DNA from: Schistosoma mansoni
Taxonomy: Eukaryota; Platyhelminthes; Trematoda; Strigeidida; Schistosomatidae
NCBI RefSeq assembly: GCF_000237925.1
Contig: NC_031495.1
Location: 31,855,236 to 31,919,235 of the forward strand
Length of the DNA: 64,000 nucleotides
Reading direction: 5' to 3'
Below are positions 36,401 through 45,214 of the stretch, piece by piece. Numbering within the stretch: position 1 is the first letter of the stretch; every line of letters starts with the position of its first letter. The position numbers were made by a program, and so were the translations under genes. Below the pieces are notes generated by a model. That model was not told the origin of the DNA. It was given only the letters and a program-made list of their open reading frames with translations, and made no database searches.

Positions 36401-36946
36401 CTATCAGAGCTCAGGACGTTTGTTCCGCTTGAGGTAGCTTTTGTCAACGTAGCATTACTTCGATCTTGATATCTTCCTTACCATAGTCAATATGTGGTGT
36501 ATGCCATTTATTTCTGTCGACGTAAGAAGTATGTATGCCGTCAGTTGTTTATCGTCAAACTTTATGCTACGTTTTTACATTTATCTTATTGTTACTCTTG
36601 ATAAGATATAATAATGAATCTTACTATTACAAACTACATTGTCGATTTTTTAATTTTGTTTTTCAGGTTGGCCATACGAGTTGGGAATACTATACACGAT
36701 CTTATCGAACTTCTAGAGGTCGAACTACAGGAACCTACTGGGTGGTCAGTGATTCCACTAAACTGGCCTGATGGATCTCCGTTACGGACCTTCCTTTTAC
36801 AGATTGCCATTTCAGCTAACCATCAGAATGGTCGCGACACACATCTGCGTGCCATCCGACTTCACAGTCCTGTGGAGTGTCGTGGCTTAGACACTTTAGC
36901 GCCTTTTGTGAGTCGCGAAGGTCGTGCTTTTATGACTATTCGTTAG
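33440..36946 (+). CDS. ANAPC10: ANAPC10 (APC10/DOC1), anaphase-promoting complex subunit
   Basis: APC10 helps the anaphase-promoting complex/cyclosome ubiquitin ligase bind D-box substrates, in the nucleus and cytoplasm. Exons 33440-33502, 34744-34958 and 36667-36946 join in phase to 185 residues, the same length as human APC10. Exon 2 holds the DOC-domain signature ([17 protein letters not shown], then [17 protein letters not shown]). Exon 3 holds [18 protein letters not shown] and ends in the Ile-Arg tail, known in this family to dock on the TPR subunit CDC27/APC3. The start has no in-frame alternative; an ATG 4 nt earlier is out of frame. It lies 151 nt behind BRD8 in the same direction. 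Intron 1 (1.24 kb) and intron 2 (1.7 kb) carry retroelements. Confidence 0.97.
33600..34540 (-). mobile_element. decayed LINE fragment in ANAPC10 intron 1
   Basis: Minus-strand frame 34204-34458 encodes [11 protein letters not shown], then [15 protein letters not shown] (a changed F-A-D-D catalytic motif) and [16 protein letters not shown], typical of the palm/thumb of an RTE-type reverse transcriptase common in schistosomes. Similar but frameshifted sequence continues to about 33600, including a thumb-like ESFTYLD and a C-terminal [10 protein letters not shown] region. Truncated and broken; antisense to the gene. Confidence 0.7.
34971..35480 (-). mobile_element. full-length SINE-like repeat at the ANAPC10 intron 2 donor
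   Basis: A 510-bp repeat whose 5' end (reverse of tttgggggcg) is at 35480 and whose AT-rich tail is at 34971-34992. It is the partner of 56403-56920 (opposite strand) and 29940-30129. It is flanked by a perfect 12-nt duplication GTCAGTGTTTAA (34959-34970 and 35481-35492). The duplicated target is the first 12 bases of intron 2, so the 5' splice site is copied on the far side. The 136-codon open frame at 35161-35571 lies mostly in the repeat and is not a gene. Confidence 0.85.
36035..36260 (-). mobile_element. tRNA-like SINE carrying a hammerhead ribozyme
   Basis: On the minus strand it has a box-B-like GGGTTCGAATC (about 36178-36190) with an upstream box-A-like GGCTAAGTGATCTGG, followed by a hammerhead core. 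This is the design known for the schistosome Sm-alpha family. It lies in ANAPC10 intron 2, antisense. The 3' end runs into TATGAAAATACTAAATCTCC. Confidence 0.7.
36108..36153 (-). ncRNA. hammerhead ribozyme, type I, apparently intact
   Basis: Minus strand, 46 nt. Stem I pairs GCACUG with CAGUGC perfectly. The core CUGAGGA is followed by stem II GUCC/GGAC with a loop of about seven bases, then GAAA. Stem III is a minimal 3-bp helix closed by U16.1, and cleavage is predicted after GUC. All invariant core bases that I can place are present, so self-cleavage is plausible. Schistosome hammerheads of this form are known to be active; activity of this copy is inference. Confidence 0.8.
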
Positions 36947-37566
36947 TTTTTACTGTTTCTTCTATCGCTTACTTATAATTAAGTTATGTTGTCAACTGCA
37001 CTTCAAATCATTTGTAATCATAGGTTATTAGTTATACCTAGTTACTTTGGTTAATTTTGTGGTTTCGGCTGTCATATTTGTGCACTTCACTGTATTGGTT
37101 TACAGTAGATTATTTGTTGAATATCTTATATTTGATGAAGATTTAACCACATTGGTTTATAACTATTTAACCATTATGGTCAAGTAATTAAATAATTTCT
37201 TCCACCTTTCATTTCTAAAAGTTCAATTTTTTAATCTTCGTCTCATTTAACAGTATATGACAAATATCACCCAGCACTTTCACGCCGAAATTATCTCATA
37301 TGTGCGTAGAATTAAGAGTATATTAATTTCATCTACGAAACTGGGTCTTTTATTAGTTAATGAGTTGATCTTTCTTTGATGCATTGTACAGGTTTTGGAA
37401 CTTTCTCCTTTTTGTTTTTTCTCTTATGAAAAAACAGGCTCATTCCCAACACTCCTTTCGAGTCTTAAGTTAGCCGTTAGTTACCTTTTATCCAGAGATC
37501 TTTCGTTAGAAGTATTGGGTATCACATATAACAAAGACCATCCCTTGGGAATAATTCGCTACCAGC
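36947..37566. other. ANAPC10 3' flank
   Basis: AT-rich sequence with no further coding or repeat feature that I can support. No clear AATAAA close behind the stop; the transcript end is not placed. Confidence 0.5.
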
Positions 37567-39170
37567 TGTTATGACTTGTGACCTGTCAATTATCACGCCA
37601 TAAGTTCGCCAATCAGAACACGATTTATACAATCTTAGTACTGTGTCAAACCAATGACGTGTTGACCCGTACGAGAGGTCCTTATTAAACTAGACTTTAA
37701 GTTATCTTACATGAACGAAAACAGTTAAGATGCAATTCAAGTGATTTTGATAAAGTGTCAACGACACACGTACACGTTACACAGATTGACTGAACAACTA
37801 ACATTCACTACAAAGTGAGGAATGACGGTTTCGAAGATAATCCAATAACACGTAACACGTGTACAAGTACCCTCAAACCAACTCATCCTCCATACCATAT
37901 TCATAATTTAGATCTGTGTAAATCCGTTGCAGTCTGACTGATTTATAGGATAAGATGTCTCACTAATGCTACATCCTATCAATCCTATGGAATTCATGAA
38001 TACACAGGTTAATCTAACAGTCGGATCCGTTTGATGAGCCAACGTACTTAAACGATATATTACCAACCAAACACAATCTGGTTGGTCTATCATACACCAT
38101 TTTGTCAAACAAGTGTTTGAATATGTAAATTCTGTTATGACTTTTGTCCTGTTAATTATCACGTGACAAAATCGCCGATCCGAACACCGACTTACATGAC
38201 CCTGTTCTTTTGCTAAACCAATGACACGTCAAAACAGCACTAGCAGACTTCTGTCAACTCTGAACTCCTATTGGTCCTTCTCGCCCAGCACTGTCCGTTG
38301 AGTACAGAAAGCGATCTCAGCCTCCACGGTATGAACAATATATTTCAGACACACAAAGTTTATGTACAGGCAAACCAGACCACATCATACTATGAATTAA
38401 AAAATGACAATTATGCAGAATCAAGTTGAGAAGTGGTTGTAATTGTGAGAGACTGTAACTGATGAATTGGGGAATATCTTAAGAATAGTAAATCGTACGA
38501 CATTAGTCAATATGTCTGTTATAACTTGTGGACGCCCAGTTAATGTATAACGTGGTAAGACCGCCAATCAGAGAGTAGCGAATTATCGATCGGACCAGTG
38601 ACACACGAAACCCGTACGAGCAGTCTAGAGTACTATCGGTCCTGCTTCTGCCTAGCCCAGCCAGTTAAGTCCAGAACAACTTCTGCGGTATGAATCATTA
38701 TATTTCAAACATACTGTGTTTATATACCAATCAAACTGACCACATCGTAACATAAAATAGAAAATAACACTTATACAAGATTTGGCCGAATGTGGGAGGC
38801 AGCAATTAATAGAATAGGGATAAATCAAGAATGGTAAATCGTATAATAACAGTTTAAAGGTCAAAACAAAGCTTATAATAAGGGGGACACGAACATGAAT
38901 AATTTAGTTATCTAGCAATTATACGACAAAAATTATATGCATAATATTGGTACATAAATGGATCCCTAAGTTACCATTCACTATTGTTATCGGGATATAA
39001 CAATGTCAAATGATAGCTTATGACAAAAGAAATACAAGTTATACAGTAAAGATATTTGTGTAATAACAGTCTATAAATAGTTCCTGGAAGTTACCTATAC
39101 ACTGTTTTTTTGTATATAGCATTACCCTGTCTTTTCTCCTTAATAAACACGTAACCAATACAAAATTCGT
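37567..39170. repeat. directly repeated LTR-like fossils
   Basis: Three units start with TGTTAT-A/G-ACTT at 37567, 38133 and 38517, in the same direction. Units 2 and 3 share about 350 bp (for example CGGTATGAA, then CAAACCAGACCACAT versus CAAACTGACCACAT, ending AGTAAATCGTA/GGTAAATCGTA). Unit 1 is shorter. The TG start, size and promoter/polyadenylation-like sequence downstream (39070-39160) suggest solo or nested LTRs of a Gypsy-type element. Divergence between units points to old insertions. No internal coding region is present; the element is broken. Confidence 0.5.
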
Positions 39171-39861
39171 TCAGAAAAAATGATGCCTAGCGTCCTTGAA
39201 TGAGGACAGAAATAAGTAAATAGAAGACAATGATGGTTCAGTCGAGCGAATTTTGACGATACTTAGAAGTTATATGACCACGTTCCATGAGTTGTGTACA
39301 TTTGGGGGCTGATTTACTTAGTGATCTTATTATTGGTAAGAGAGAAAGGAATAAATCATAAACAAGACATCAGACGAAACAATACTTTTGGTCGATAAAA
39401 CATCACTTAGACACAAGGCTTATTAATAACAAAACTTAAGAGTTCCAGGACTGCGTAACTTCAGATTTAAATGCTGTTTGAAATGTAGTTACTGATTTCC
39501 AGGAGTTGTCTAGGCTTGTGTTATTAACAATCATCATAATGTGGTTTTAGCCATGGTTGACGAGAAGTGTACTCGACACTGTTCCAATCAATGTTGTATC
39601 TGAATCGATTGGTAAACTTTTACACAGTATTATATGGTTTAGACACAAAAAATGCGTCAGTATATAAGAGCCACTTAGTTCTCGAATGTATGTTCATTGG
39701 AGCAGTCATGGCAAAGGTAGATCCTGCCATTTCCGTTCTCGAATGCTGTCATGTAACATCAGTTAGGTAGTTAAAATAAGGAAAAGAATGTCCTTGTGAA
39801 GGTTGTATCAGGTCTTTTTATGATTTTGATCCACATTTCTCCTCTATTCAGTGAATTGTCA

Positions 39862-42300
39862 CTAAGGTTTGAATTTGAGACCCCGAACTGATTTCGTGGC
39901 TCGACGTTGTATACGTTCCAGAGTGACCTTATCCTTTTGGAGGGAGGGAGGAAATACTATGTTTCCGTACTCTAAGTGGGGACGAATAAAACTGTTGAAG
40001 ATTATGTGGAAGGTTCTACCGTCAAACTGGCCAAAAATGCGCTTCAATGTTAACAGTGCAAGGTTTGCTTGAGAGGCGTTTTTGTCACAGTTCGCATACA
40101 ATTTCAGGTCGTGGGGTACCAACACTCCTAAATCTTTTTCAACTTGGGAAACTTCTAGAGGTGAGTTACCTAAGTTATAACTATAGTCTGCAACATGTCT
40201 CAGATGGACTACCTTGCACTTTGAAGTGTTGAAGGTAAGTCCGTTGTCGTCTGCCCAACTTTGAAGTCGAGTCAGATCCTCCTGCAGAACTAGTATATCA
40301 TTGTGAGTACGTATCTCTCTCCAAAGTTTCACATCATCAGCAAAAAGCAATAAATCAGATGAAACTTGTTGAGGAAGATCGTTAATATAAATCAAGAAGA
40401 GAAGAGGTCCTAGTATTGAACCCTGGGGGACCCCACTAGGACATTCCATAGCCTGAGAGAGAGTGAAGTTAACCCTGACCTTAAAATGTCGGTTTTCTAG
40501 GTATGAAGTGATCCAGTCAATTAAAGGGGGTTTTATACCCAATCGTCCAAGCTTCTTGATAAGACATGCATGGTTGACCCTATCAAAAGCTTTTGAGAAG
40601 TCCAGGTAAATGACGTCAACCTTCCCCTTGCGATCAAGGATGGTTGTCCATTTATCCACCGCAGTCAGCAGGTTGGTCGTACAAGAATGACCTTTTCTGA
40701 AACCATGCTGTTGAGGCGAGAAGAACTTTGAGGATGATAAGTGTTCTAGTATGCCGTCGAATACTAGGGATTCCATAATTTTTGAAGGTATGGAGAGAAG
40801 GGCCACTGGTCGGTAGCTTGAGGGTTCACTGCGTCGACCTCCTTTGAAAATTGGTGTGATGTGGGCCAGCTTCCATATTTCCGGTAGTTTGCCTCTGCTT
40901 AGTGAGTGTGCAAACATCACGCTAAGTGGTGTCGCCAGGATTGAAGCTGCTTCCCTCAATACGGCGGAATGAACCATGTCCGGACCAGGAGAAGTGTCTT
41001 TTTTTAGGTTCTGCAGTTTACGGAGCACCAAGTCAGCACTCAGGTCCACTTCGGAAAGTCCTGTACAGGTGCAGGTGAAGCTTTCGTCAGTATGGTTGAT
41101 GTGGGTCAGTTGGAATGTCCGGGAGTAATGTTCAGCCAAAAGGTTAGCGGCATCACTGTCGTTGTTGGTCGGGCCATTAGGACCAAGCAGTTGGGAAACT
41201 CCAGTTTTGCCTTGTCGAAGAGAAGCTGCATAACTGAACAAGCTTTTCGGATTGGAGACGAATCTATCGATAAGCTTGGTCTGGAACTGAAGCCTGTCTT
41301 CTCTTATTGCCTTTGTGCATGTGTTCCTCATATGTTTGTATTGCCTGTACGCGCCGTTGTTATCCGTTCGTTTATATTCAGCCCAACAGTGCCTTTTGCG
41401 GCTTAGCAAACGACGAGTGCGGTTCTTGATGATTGCAGGTTGCTTGTAGCTTTTTGGGACCATTTTAGGAACTGAATGCTCAGTAGCACATAAGATCGTG
41501 TGCAGTAAAAAATCCCAATGAGCATCCACTTCAATTTCAGGGCGAACATTCCAATCCACCTGTTGAAGATAGTCCTGTAAAGCTAACACATTCAACCGTT
41601 TGAAGTTCCAGCGCTTGTTGCTAGTAGGATATCGTAGCTCCGTCTTGCTGACAAAGCTGAATGATAAGACGGCGTGATCACTTTTGCCCAGGGGAGCCAG
41701 GATTGAGAGGTCGTCAACTAGGAATTCTTCGTTTGTGAATACCCAGTCTAAGCGTGACGGCGTCTGACTGTTTCTCCAACGGGTTGCCGACTTCACATTT
41801 TCAAATAATCCCAGGTCGCCGATAAGGTTGAAGAACAGAGCTTCAGTAGAGTTGGCACCACCAATGTATGTATGTTCCACGAAGTTGATTCTAGGGAGAT
41901 TGAAATCCCCTAGAATCAGGATATGAGAGAATCCAAGACGCGTAGAGCGAGTTAATCCTTCCAGCAGACGTTTGTCATATTCGATGTCGGCAGTGGGCTT
42001 CCTGTAAACGACCCCAACTAGGCACCTCGAGGTGGTAGATAATCTTACTGAGCACCATACTGACTCGTCAAGATTGTGAAACTCTTGATTGTGAAGTTGG
42101 TGCGCATCCAGGCATGACCGTACGTATAGTGCTACCCCACCCCCCATTCCTGTTTTTCTGTCGTTGCGAAATAAAGACATCCCAGTTATTGCTAACTCTT
42201 GGTCCGTAAACTGAGACGTTATCCAAGTTTCGGATATTCCTATCAGATGGGCATCATTAGCGTTGCTAAGTTCACGTAGCTCATCCATTTTGTTTGGCAA
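39862..42300 (-). CDS. CR1-like ORF2: endonuclease and reverse transcriptase
   Basis: 812 codons. The N-terminal AP-type endonuclease has ISETWI (about residue 22), LGDFNLPRINF, SRLDWVFTN and the LGKSDHAVLSF histidine motif. The reverse transcriptase has SYRPVALLS, QHGFRKGHSCTTNLL, DVIYLDFSKAFDRVNH, SGVPQGSILGPLLFLIYIND and LLLFADDVKLW (about residue 650) with both catalytic aspartates. Together these nick DNA and copy the element's RNA at the target. The frame stays open upstream of the first ATG (at NKM) to the ORF1 end, with no ATG. The C-terminus stops earlier than in related elements. Confidence 0.9.
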   Translation of the reverse strand: MPNKMDELRELSNANDAHLIGISETWITSQFTDQELAITGMSLFRNDRKTGMGGGVALYVRSCLDAHQLHNQEFHNLDESVWCSVRLSTTSRCLVGVVYRKPTADIEYDKRLLEGLTRSTRLGFSHILILGDFNLPRINFVEHTYIGGANSTEALFFNLIGDLGLFENVKSATRWRNSQTPSRLDWVFTNEEFLVDDLSILAPLGKSDHAVLSFSFVSKTELRYPTSNKRWNFKRLNVLALQDYLQQVDWNVRPEIEVDAHWDFLLHTILCATEHSVPKMVPKSYKQPAIIKNRTRRLLSRKRHCWAEYKRTDNNGAYRQYKHMRNTCTKAIREDRLQFQTKLIDRFVSNPKSLFSYAASLRQGKTGVSQLLGPNGPTNNDSDAANLLAEHYSRTFQLTHINHTDESFTCTCTGLSEVDLSADLVLRKLQNLKKDTSPGPDMVHSAVLREAASILATPLSVMFAHSLSRGKLPEIWKLAHITPIFKGGRRSEPSSYRPVALLSIPSKIMESLVFDGILEHLSSSKFFSPQQHGFRKGHSCTTNLLTAVDKWTTILDRKGKVDVIYLDFSKAFDRVNHACLIKKLGRLGIKPPLIDWITSYLENRHFKVRVNFTLSQAMECPSGVPQGSILGPLLFLIYINDLPQQVSSDLLLFADDVKLWREIRTHNDILVLQEDLTRLQSWADDNGLTFNTSKCKVVHLRHVADYSYNLGNSPLEVSQVEKDLGVLVPHDLKLYANCDKNASQANLALLTLKRIFGQFDGRTFHIIFNSFIRPHLEYGNIVFPPSLQKDKVTLERIQRRATKSVRGLKFKP

Positions 42301-42440
42301 GCTCGCGGCGTTCGTGTATAGGCAGTTTATGCTTTCAATTTGGAACGCGTGAGCCTCTTCTTGTTTGTCTATATGAGCCGTGTGTGAGTGGACAGGTAGC
42401 CTACCTATACGATGTTTACCGAGTTGGTAGTCCCTGTCCT

Positions 42441-43406
42441 TTACACGTTTTTTTTATTATCAAGACAGTCCACGAGTGGAATTGTCAGCTCCAGCTTTCG
42501 TTTGTGCTTGATCCTGCTGTCGTGGGGCCTATCCGGATGCATATGGATGCCAGTTGGCAACCGACGTCTATTGGCACGAAATGCTTCCAGAGTTGCAGCC
42601 GCCATGTGGGAGGAGGGGAAGGTTATCTTCAGCAGCCGGGGCCTAGAGTCTCCGTCTCTCTTGGCCAGTCTCATTACCTGTTGGGTCAATATGTTCTTGA
42701 GTTTTAAGGAATGCTTGATGAATTTCCATTCCCGAATATCAGAGTTTGCTTGAGCTGGGTCCGTATTTTCCGGCACACCTTGCACAATGATATTTCGTCC
42801 ACGGAAGAACGCCTCACGAGATTCCTTAGGGATGTTCCGGATGAGATTTCGTTCAGAATACGGTATGTCGGGCAGTATTCTTACGTTCCCATCGGACCTC
42901 AGTAAGTGACTGGCTAGCAGGACGTCCTCTACGTCGGAGGCATTCTTAAGTGTAACACGAAGCAGCCTCGGGTGGTTTAGGTGGTTAGAGTCCTTCCCCC
43001 GAGTGAGCCGTGTGACGGTCAAAGGCTCTGTTCTAGGGAGTTCCAGCCTCTTGATTAATTCTCCCCAGAGCATCCTGTCGTTTTTGTCCTGCAAACTGAG
43101 AGGAAGGTCGGGGTTGTCAATAAGGTTCATGATTATGACAGAGTCGTCACGAACCGCAATTGATTTCCCAGGTTTTCCAAGGCGTCTAGGTTTGGTATCT
43201 TGTTGTTTGGATGTCGAGGCGCGTTTTCGATTCCTGGGCTCAGTGATGACCGGGAGGACAGTCTTGGGTGTAGACTGTGCGGCCAAAGCATCAATTGATT
43301 TACGCACGATACTTGGGACGTTCAGTTTCGGAGGGGACGCTTGGGCTTTATTACTCCTGTTAACGTGAGTCCATCCACCTACAGGATTTTTAGGAACCAC
43401 TCTCAT
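42441..43406 (-). CDS. CR1-like ORF1, RNA-binding part
   Basis: 321 codons, lysine/arginine-rich, with a segment VMRLAKRDGDSRPRLLKITF followed by AATLEAFRANRRRLPTGIHMHPDRP. This is the pattern of the RRM-like nucleic-acid-binding domain found in CR1/L2-type ORF1 proteins. Its start overlaps the end of the PHD frame by 17 nt, suggesting a single ancestral ORF1 split by a one-base shift, or a natural overlap. It ends in an A-rich run at the ORF1/ORF2 junction. Confidence 0.75.
   Translation of the reverse strand: MRVVPKNPVGGWTHVNRSNKAQASPPKLNVPSIVRKSIDALAAQSTPKTVLPVITEPRNRKRASTSKQQDTKPRRLGKPGKSIAVRDDSVIIMNLIDNPDLPLSLQDKNDRMLWGELIKRLELPRTEPLTVTRLTRGKDSNHLNHPRLLRVTLKNASDVEDVLLASHLLRSDGNVRILPDIPYSERNLIRNIPKESREAFFRGRNIIVQGVPENTDPAQANSDIREWKFIKHSLKLKNILTQQVMRLAKRDGDSRPRLLKITFPSSHMAAATLEAFRANRRRLPTGIHMHPDRPHDSRIKHKRKLELTIPLVDCLDNKKNV
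42447..42453 (-). promoter_or_regulatory. candidate -1 ribosomal slippery site between ORF1 and ORF2
   Basis: On the coding strand the ORF1 end reads AAT AAA AAA AAC GTG TAA. The heptamer A-AAA-AAC is in register with the ORF1 frame, and a -1 slip would enter ORF2 two codons before the ORF1 stop. ORF2 has no ATG for about 50 codons after this point, and stop codons close its frame just upstream of the A run. No downstream pseudoknot was modelled. Confidence 0.45.
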
Positions 43407-43923
43407 TCAAGGACCGTTCCCCGGGGGACCCAAGTTTACTGAGGGAGTCGATGACAGTCGATGTTAGGATGGTGCTGAGTTTCAACACATCATCACTCGT
43501 GCTGTTAACAGCACCGTCGATATCCGACCTGTCAGTATCCTTTTTCTTAATTGCCCTATGCGTTCCAGCTTTGTTACCCGTCATGATGATATCATTTACC
43601 GAATTCTTAGACAACTTATCTCTCAGACCTGTCAGTAAAGTAATGATAGTACCCAACATAACTACCGTATCGGTGTTGCAGGTAACACATACCCACCTAC
43701 GATCAGACTTGCTGAGTCTGCTATAGGCTGCTGCTGTTAGATCTGTACATGCTTCATGGAACCAACCTTTACAGTTGTCACATTGCATGCCAGATGTAAC
43801 GGCAAAACGGCAACCAGGTCTCTTGCATGAATTTTTCATGGCTAGTGATTTAGACTGTCTTAAAAATATAAGCAGTAAATTTAGGACCGATAAAAAAAAC
43901 ACACAGTAAACAAAAACTATCAA
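43390..43923 (-). CDS. CR1-like ORF1, PHD-finger part
   Basis: 177 codons. After a hydrophobic N-terminus it has a zinc finger CKRPGC, then CDNCKGWFHEAC, then RRWVCVTC: the Cys4-His-Cys3 spacing of a PHD finger, as seen in ORF1 of some CR1-like elements. The best methionine is probably MKNSCKRPG, just before the finger, rather than the more upstream one. The rest is polar linker. Its last codons (PGERSLNESGS) overlap the next frame. Confidence 0.75.
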   Translation of the reverse strand: MIVFVYCVFFLSVLNLLLIFLRQSKSLAMKNSCKRPGCRFAVTSGMQCDNCKGWFHEACTDLTAAAYSRLSKSDRRWVCVTCNTDTVVMLGTIITLLTGLRDKLSKNSVNDIIMTGNKAGTHRAIKKKDTDRSDIDGAVNSTSDDVLKLSTILTSTVIDSLSKLGSPGERSLNESGS

Positions 43924-45214
43924 AAATGTATAAAAACAGTTAACGATAAGCTAAAGCTAGCCTTTACGTGAAAACTATAAAAAAACCGATAGTGAGCTGA
44001 GGCAAAACCACAGTTCACTATTAATTTGAGTGAAACACAAAAAAGAAGTAATCTACCGAACGTATAGCTCAGAATAGATTCTTTGGATTGGATATGATAC
44101 TTTTGTTGCGTAAGAACACAGCAAAAGTTTGAGAAATGTAAATCACGTTAGGACTAAACTTCCCGTTCGAATAGCGCGCGTATTTATTGTACCTACCGTA
44201 ACTAATATCTATTCCTTTATGTTATATACTCTCCTTAGAGCAACAATAGTACATTCATATGATGGGGGGATGAATCCCTTTGGGCGCTAACTACGATGCC
44301 GGACTTAGAAGTTAGTTATTGGTCACACCATTCCCGTCTAACTAGAGTAGCTCCCCCAATCACTCGACAGGGATCATCAACGTTGATGATCTACACTATA
44401 ATATGCACGTAGGTCCGTTACGTTTGACGATATTTGTAACCACGATGCTGCAAAAAAAGAAAGATGTTTTAAGTCAGTGCAAATCTTACTGCATACAATC
44501 ATTAACAAAATACGTAAAGTTAGCGCAAGTTGGAATGGACTTCAGTGGTGTTGTGCAAAAGTAGTTTTTCAGGTTATCAAAACTTCGGGGCTTTCTGTAT
44601 GCATACAGCTGCGCTAATATCTGATAACTTGTAATTTAACGTTTCTAACGAAAATTTCCTTTAAAACGGTCCTTCCTAAAGTCGAAACTTTCTTTTGACC
44701 CGAGGTTTGAGCATTGAATAACATTCGATGGTCAACCCTAATGCTGACAAGATAATACGGAAAATGTCAAAAATAAGGAAGTAAATATAAATTTTCTACT
44801 GAAAAACGAGTTCCTACCTATCTGTTAAGGGATCGCGCCGGATATTTATTCAGAAATTAGGCTGCGAAGAGGATTCAAGCTTTGGAACCGTCATATTCTT
44901 TCGTTGGGATTCTTCTCATGTTATTCAGAAACCAGTTTGATGATCTGGAAGAGAATGAACGGTGGTGTTGAGATTCATATTTTCATAAAACATCTATTGC
45001 TGTTTTTCGGAAGTTTAGAGTACTTTACAATGACATCGCTTACAGCAATCGACGATAGACAGGGCGAACACAGAATGTCTACGAATATATTTCTGTATTT
45101 ATCTAATTGAAATGTTTACTGAATAAAGAGCAAAAACTACAAAACTTCTGTGTCAAAATTAAATTAAAATTTGTGAACATTCATTTTCAGTTTGGAAAGG
45201 ACTGGAGGCTTAAT
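43924..45214. other. possible LINE 5' UTR and intergenic sequence
   Basis: The region to about 44450 may be the 5' untranslated part of the CR1-like copy; no boundary is visible. Frame 44904-45110 has no recognisable motif. No gene found. Confidence 0.4.

Larger units (their letters stand above)
39780..43923 (-). mobile_element. CR1-like LINE, nearly full coding capacity
   Basis: Antisense block with ORF1 in two overlapping frames (43923-43390 and 43406-42441) and ORF2 (42300-39862, open upstream to about 42450). The order PHD-type finger, RNA-binding ORF1, endonuclease, reverse transcriptase fits the CR1 clade (schistosome SR1/Perere relatives). The ORF2 tail is shortened: an LNRGEMWIKIIKRPDTTF segment of the usual C-terminus follows in another frame at 39780-39860. 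The true 5' and 3' ends and target duplication were not found. Confidence 0.85.

Noticed and set aside
41092-43368. Plus-strand frames of 100-137 codons opposite the CR1-like ORFs
   Set aside because: They are antisense shadows of the minus-strand LINE reading frames.
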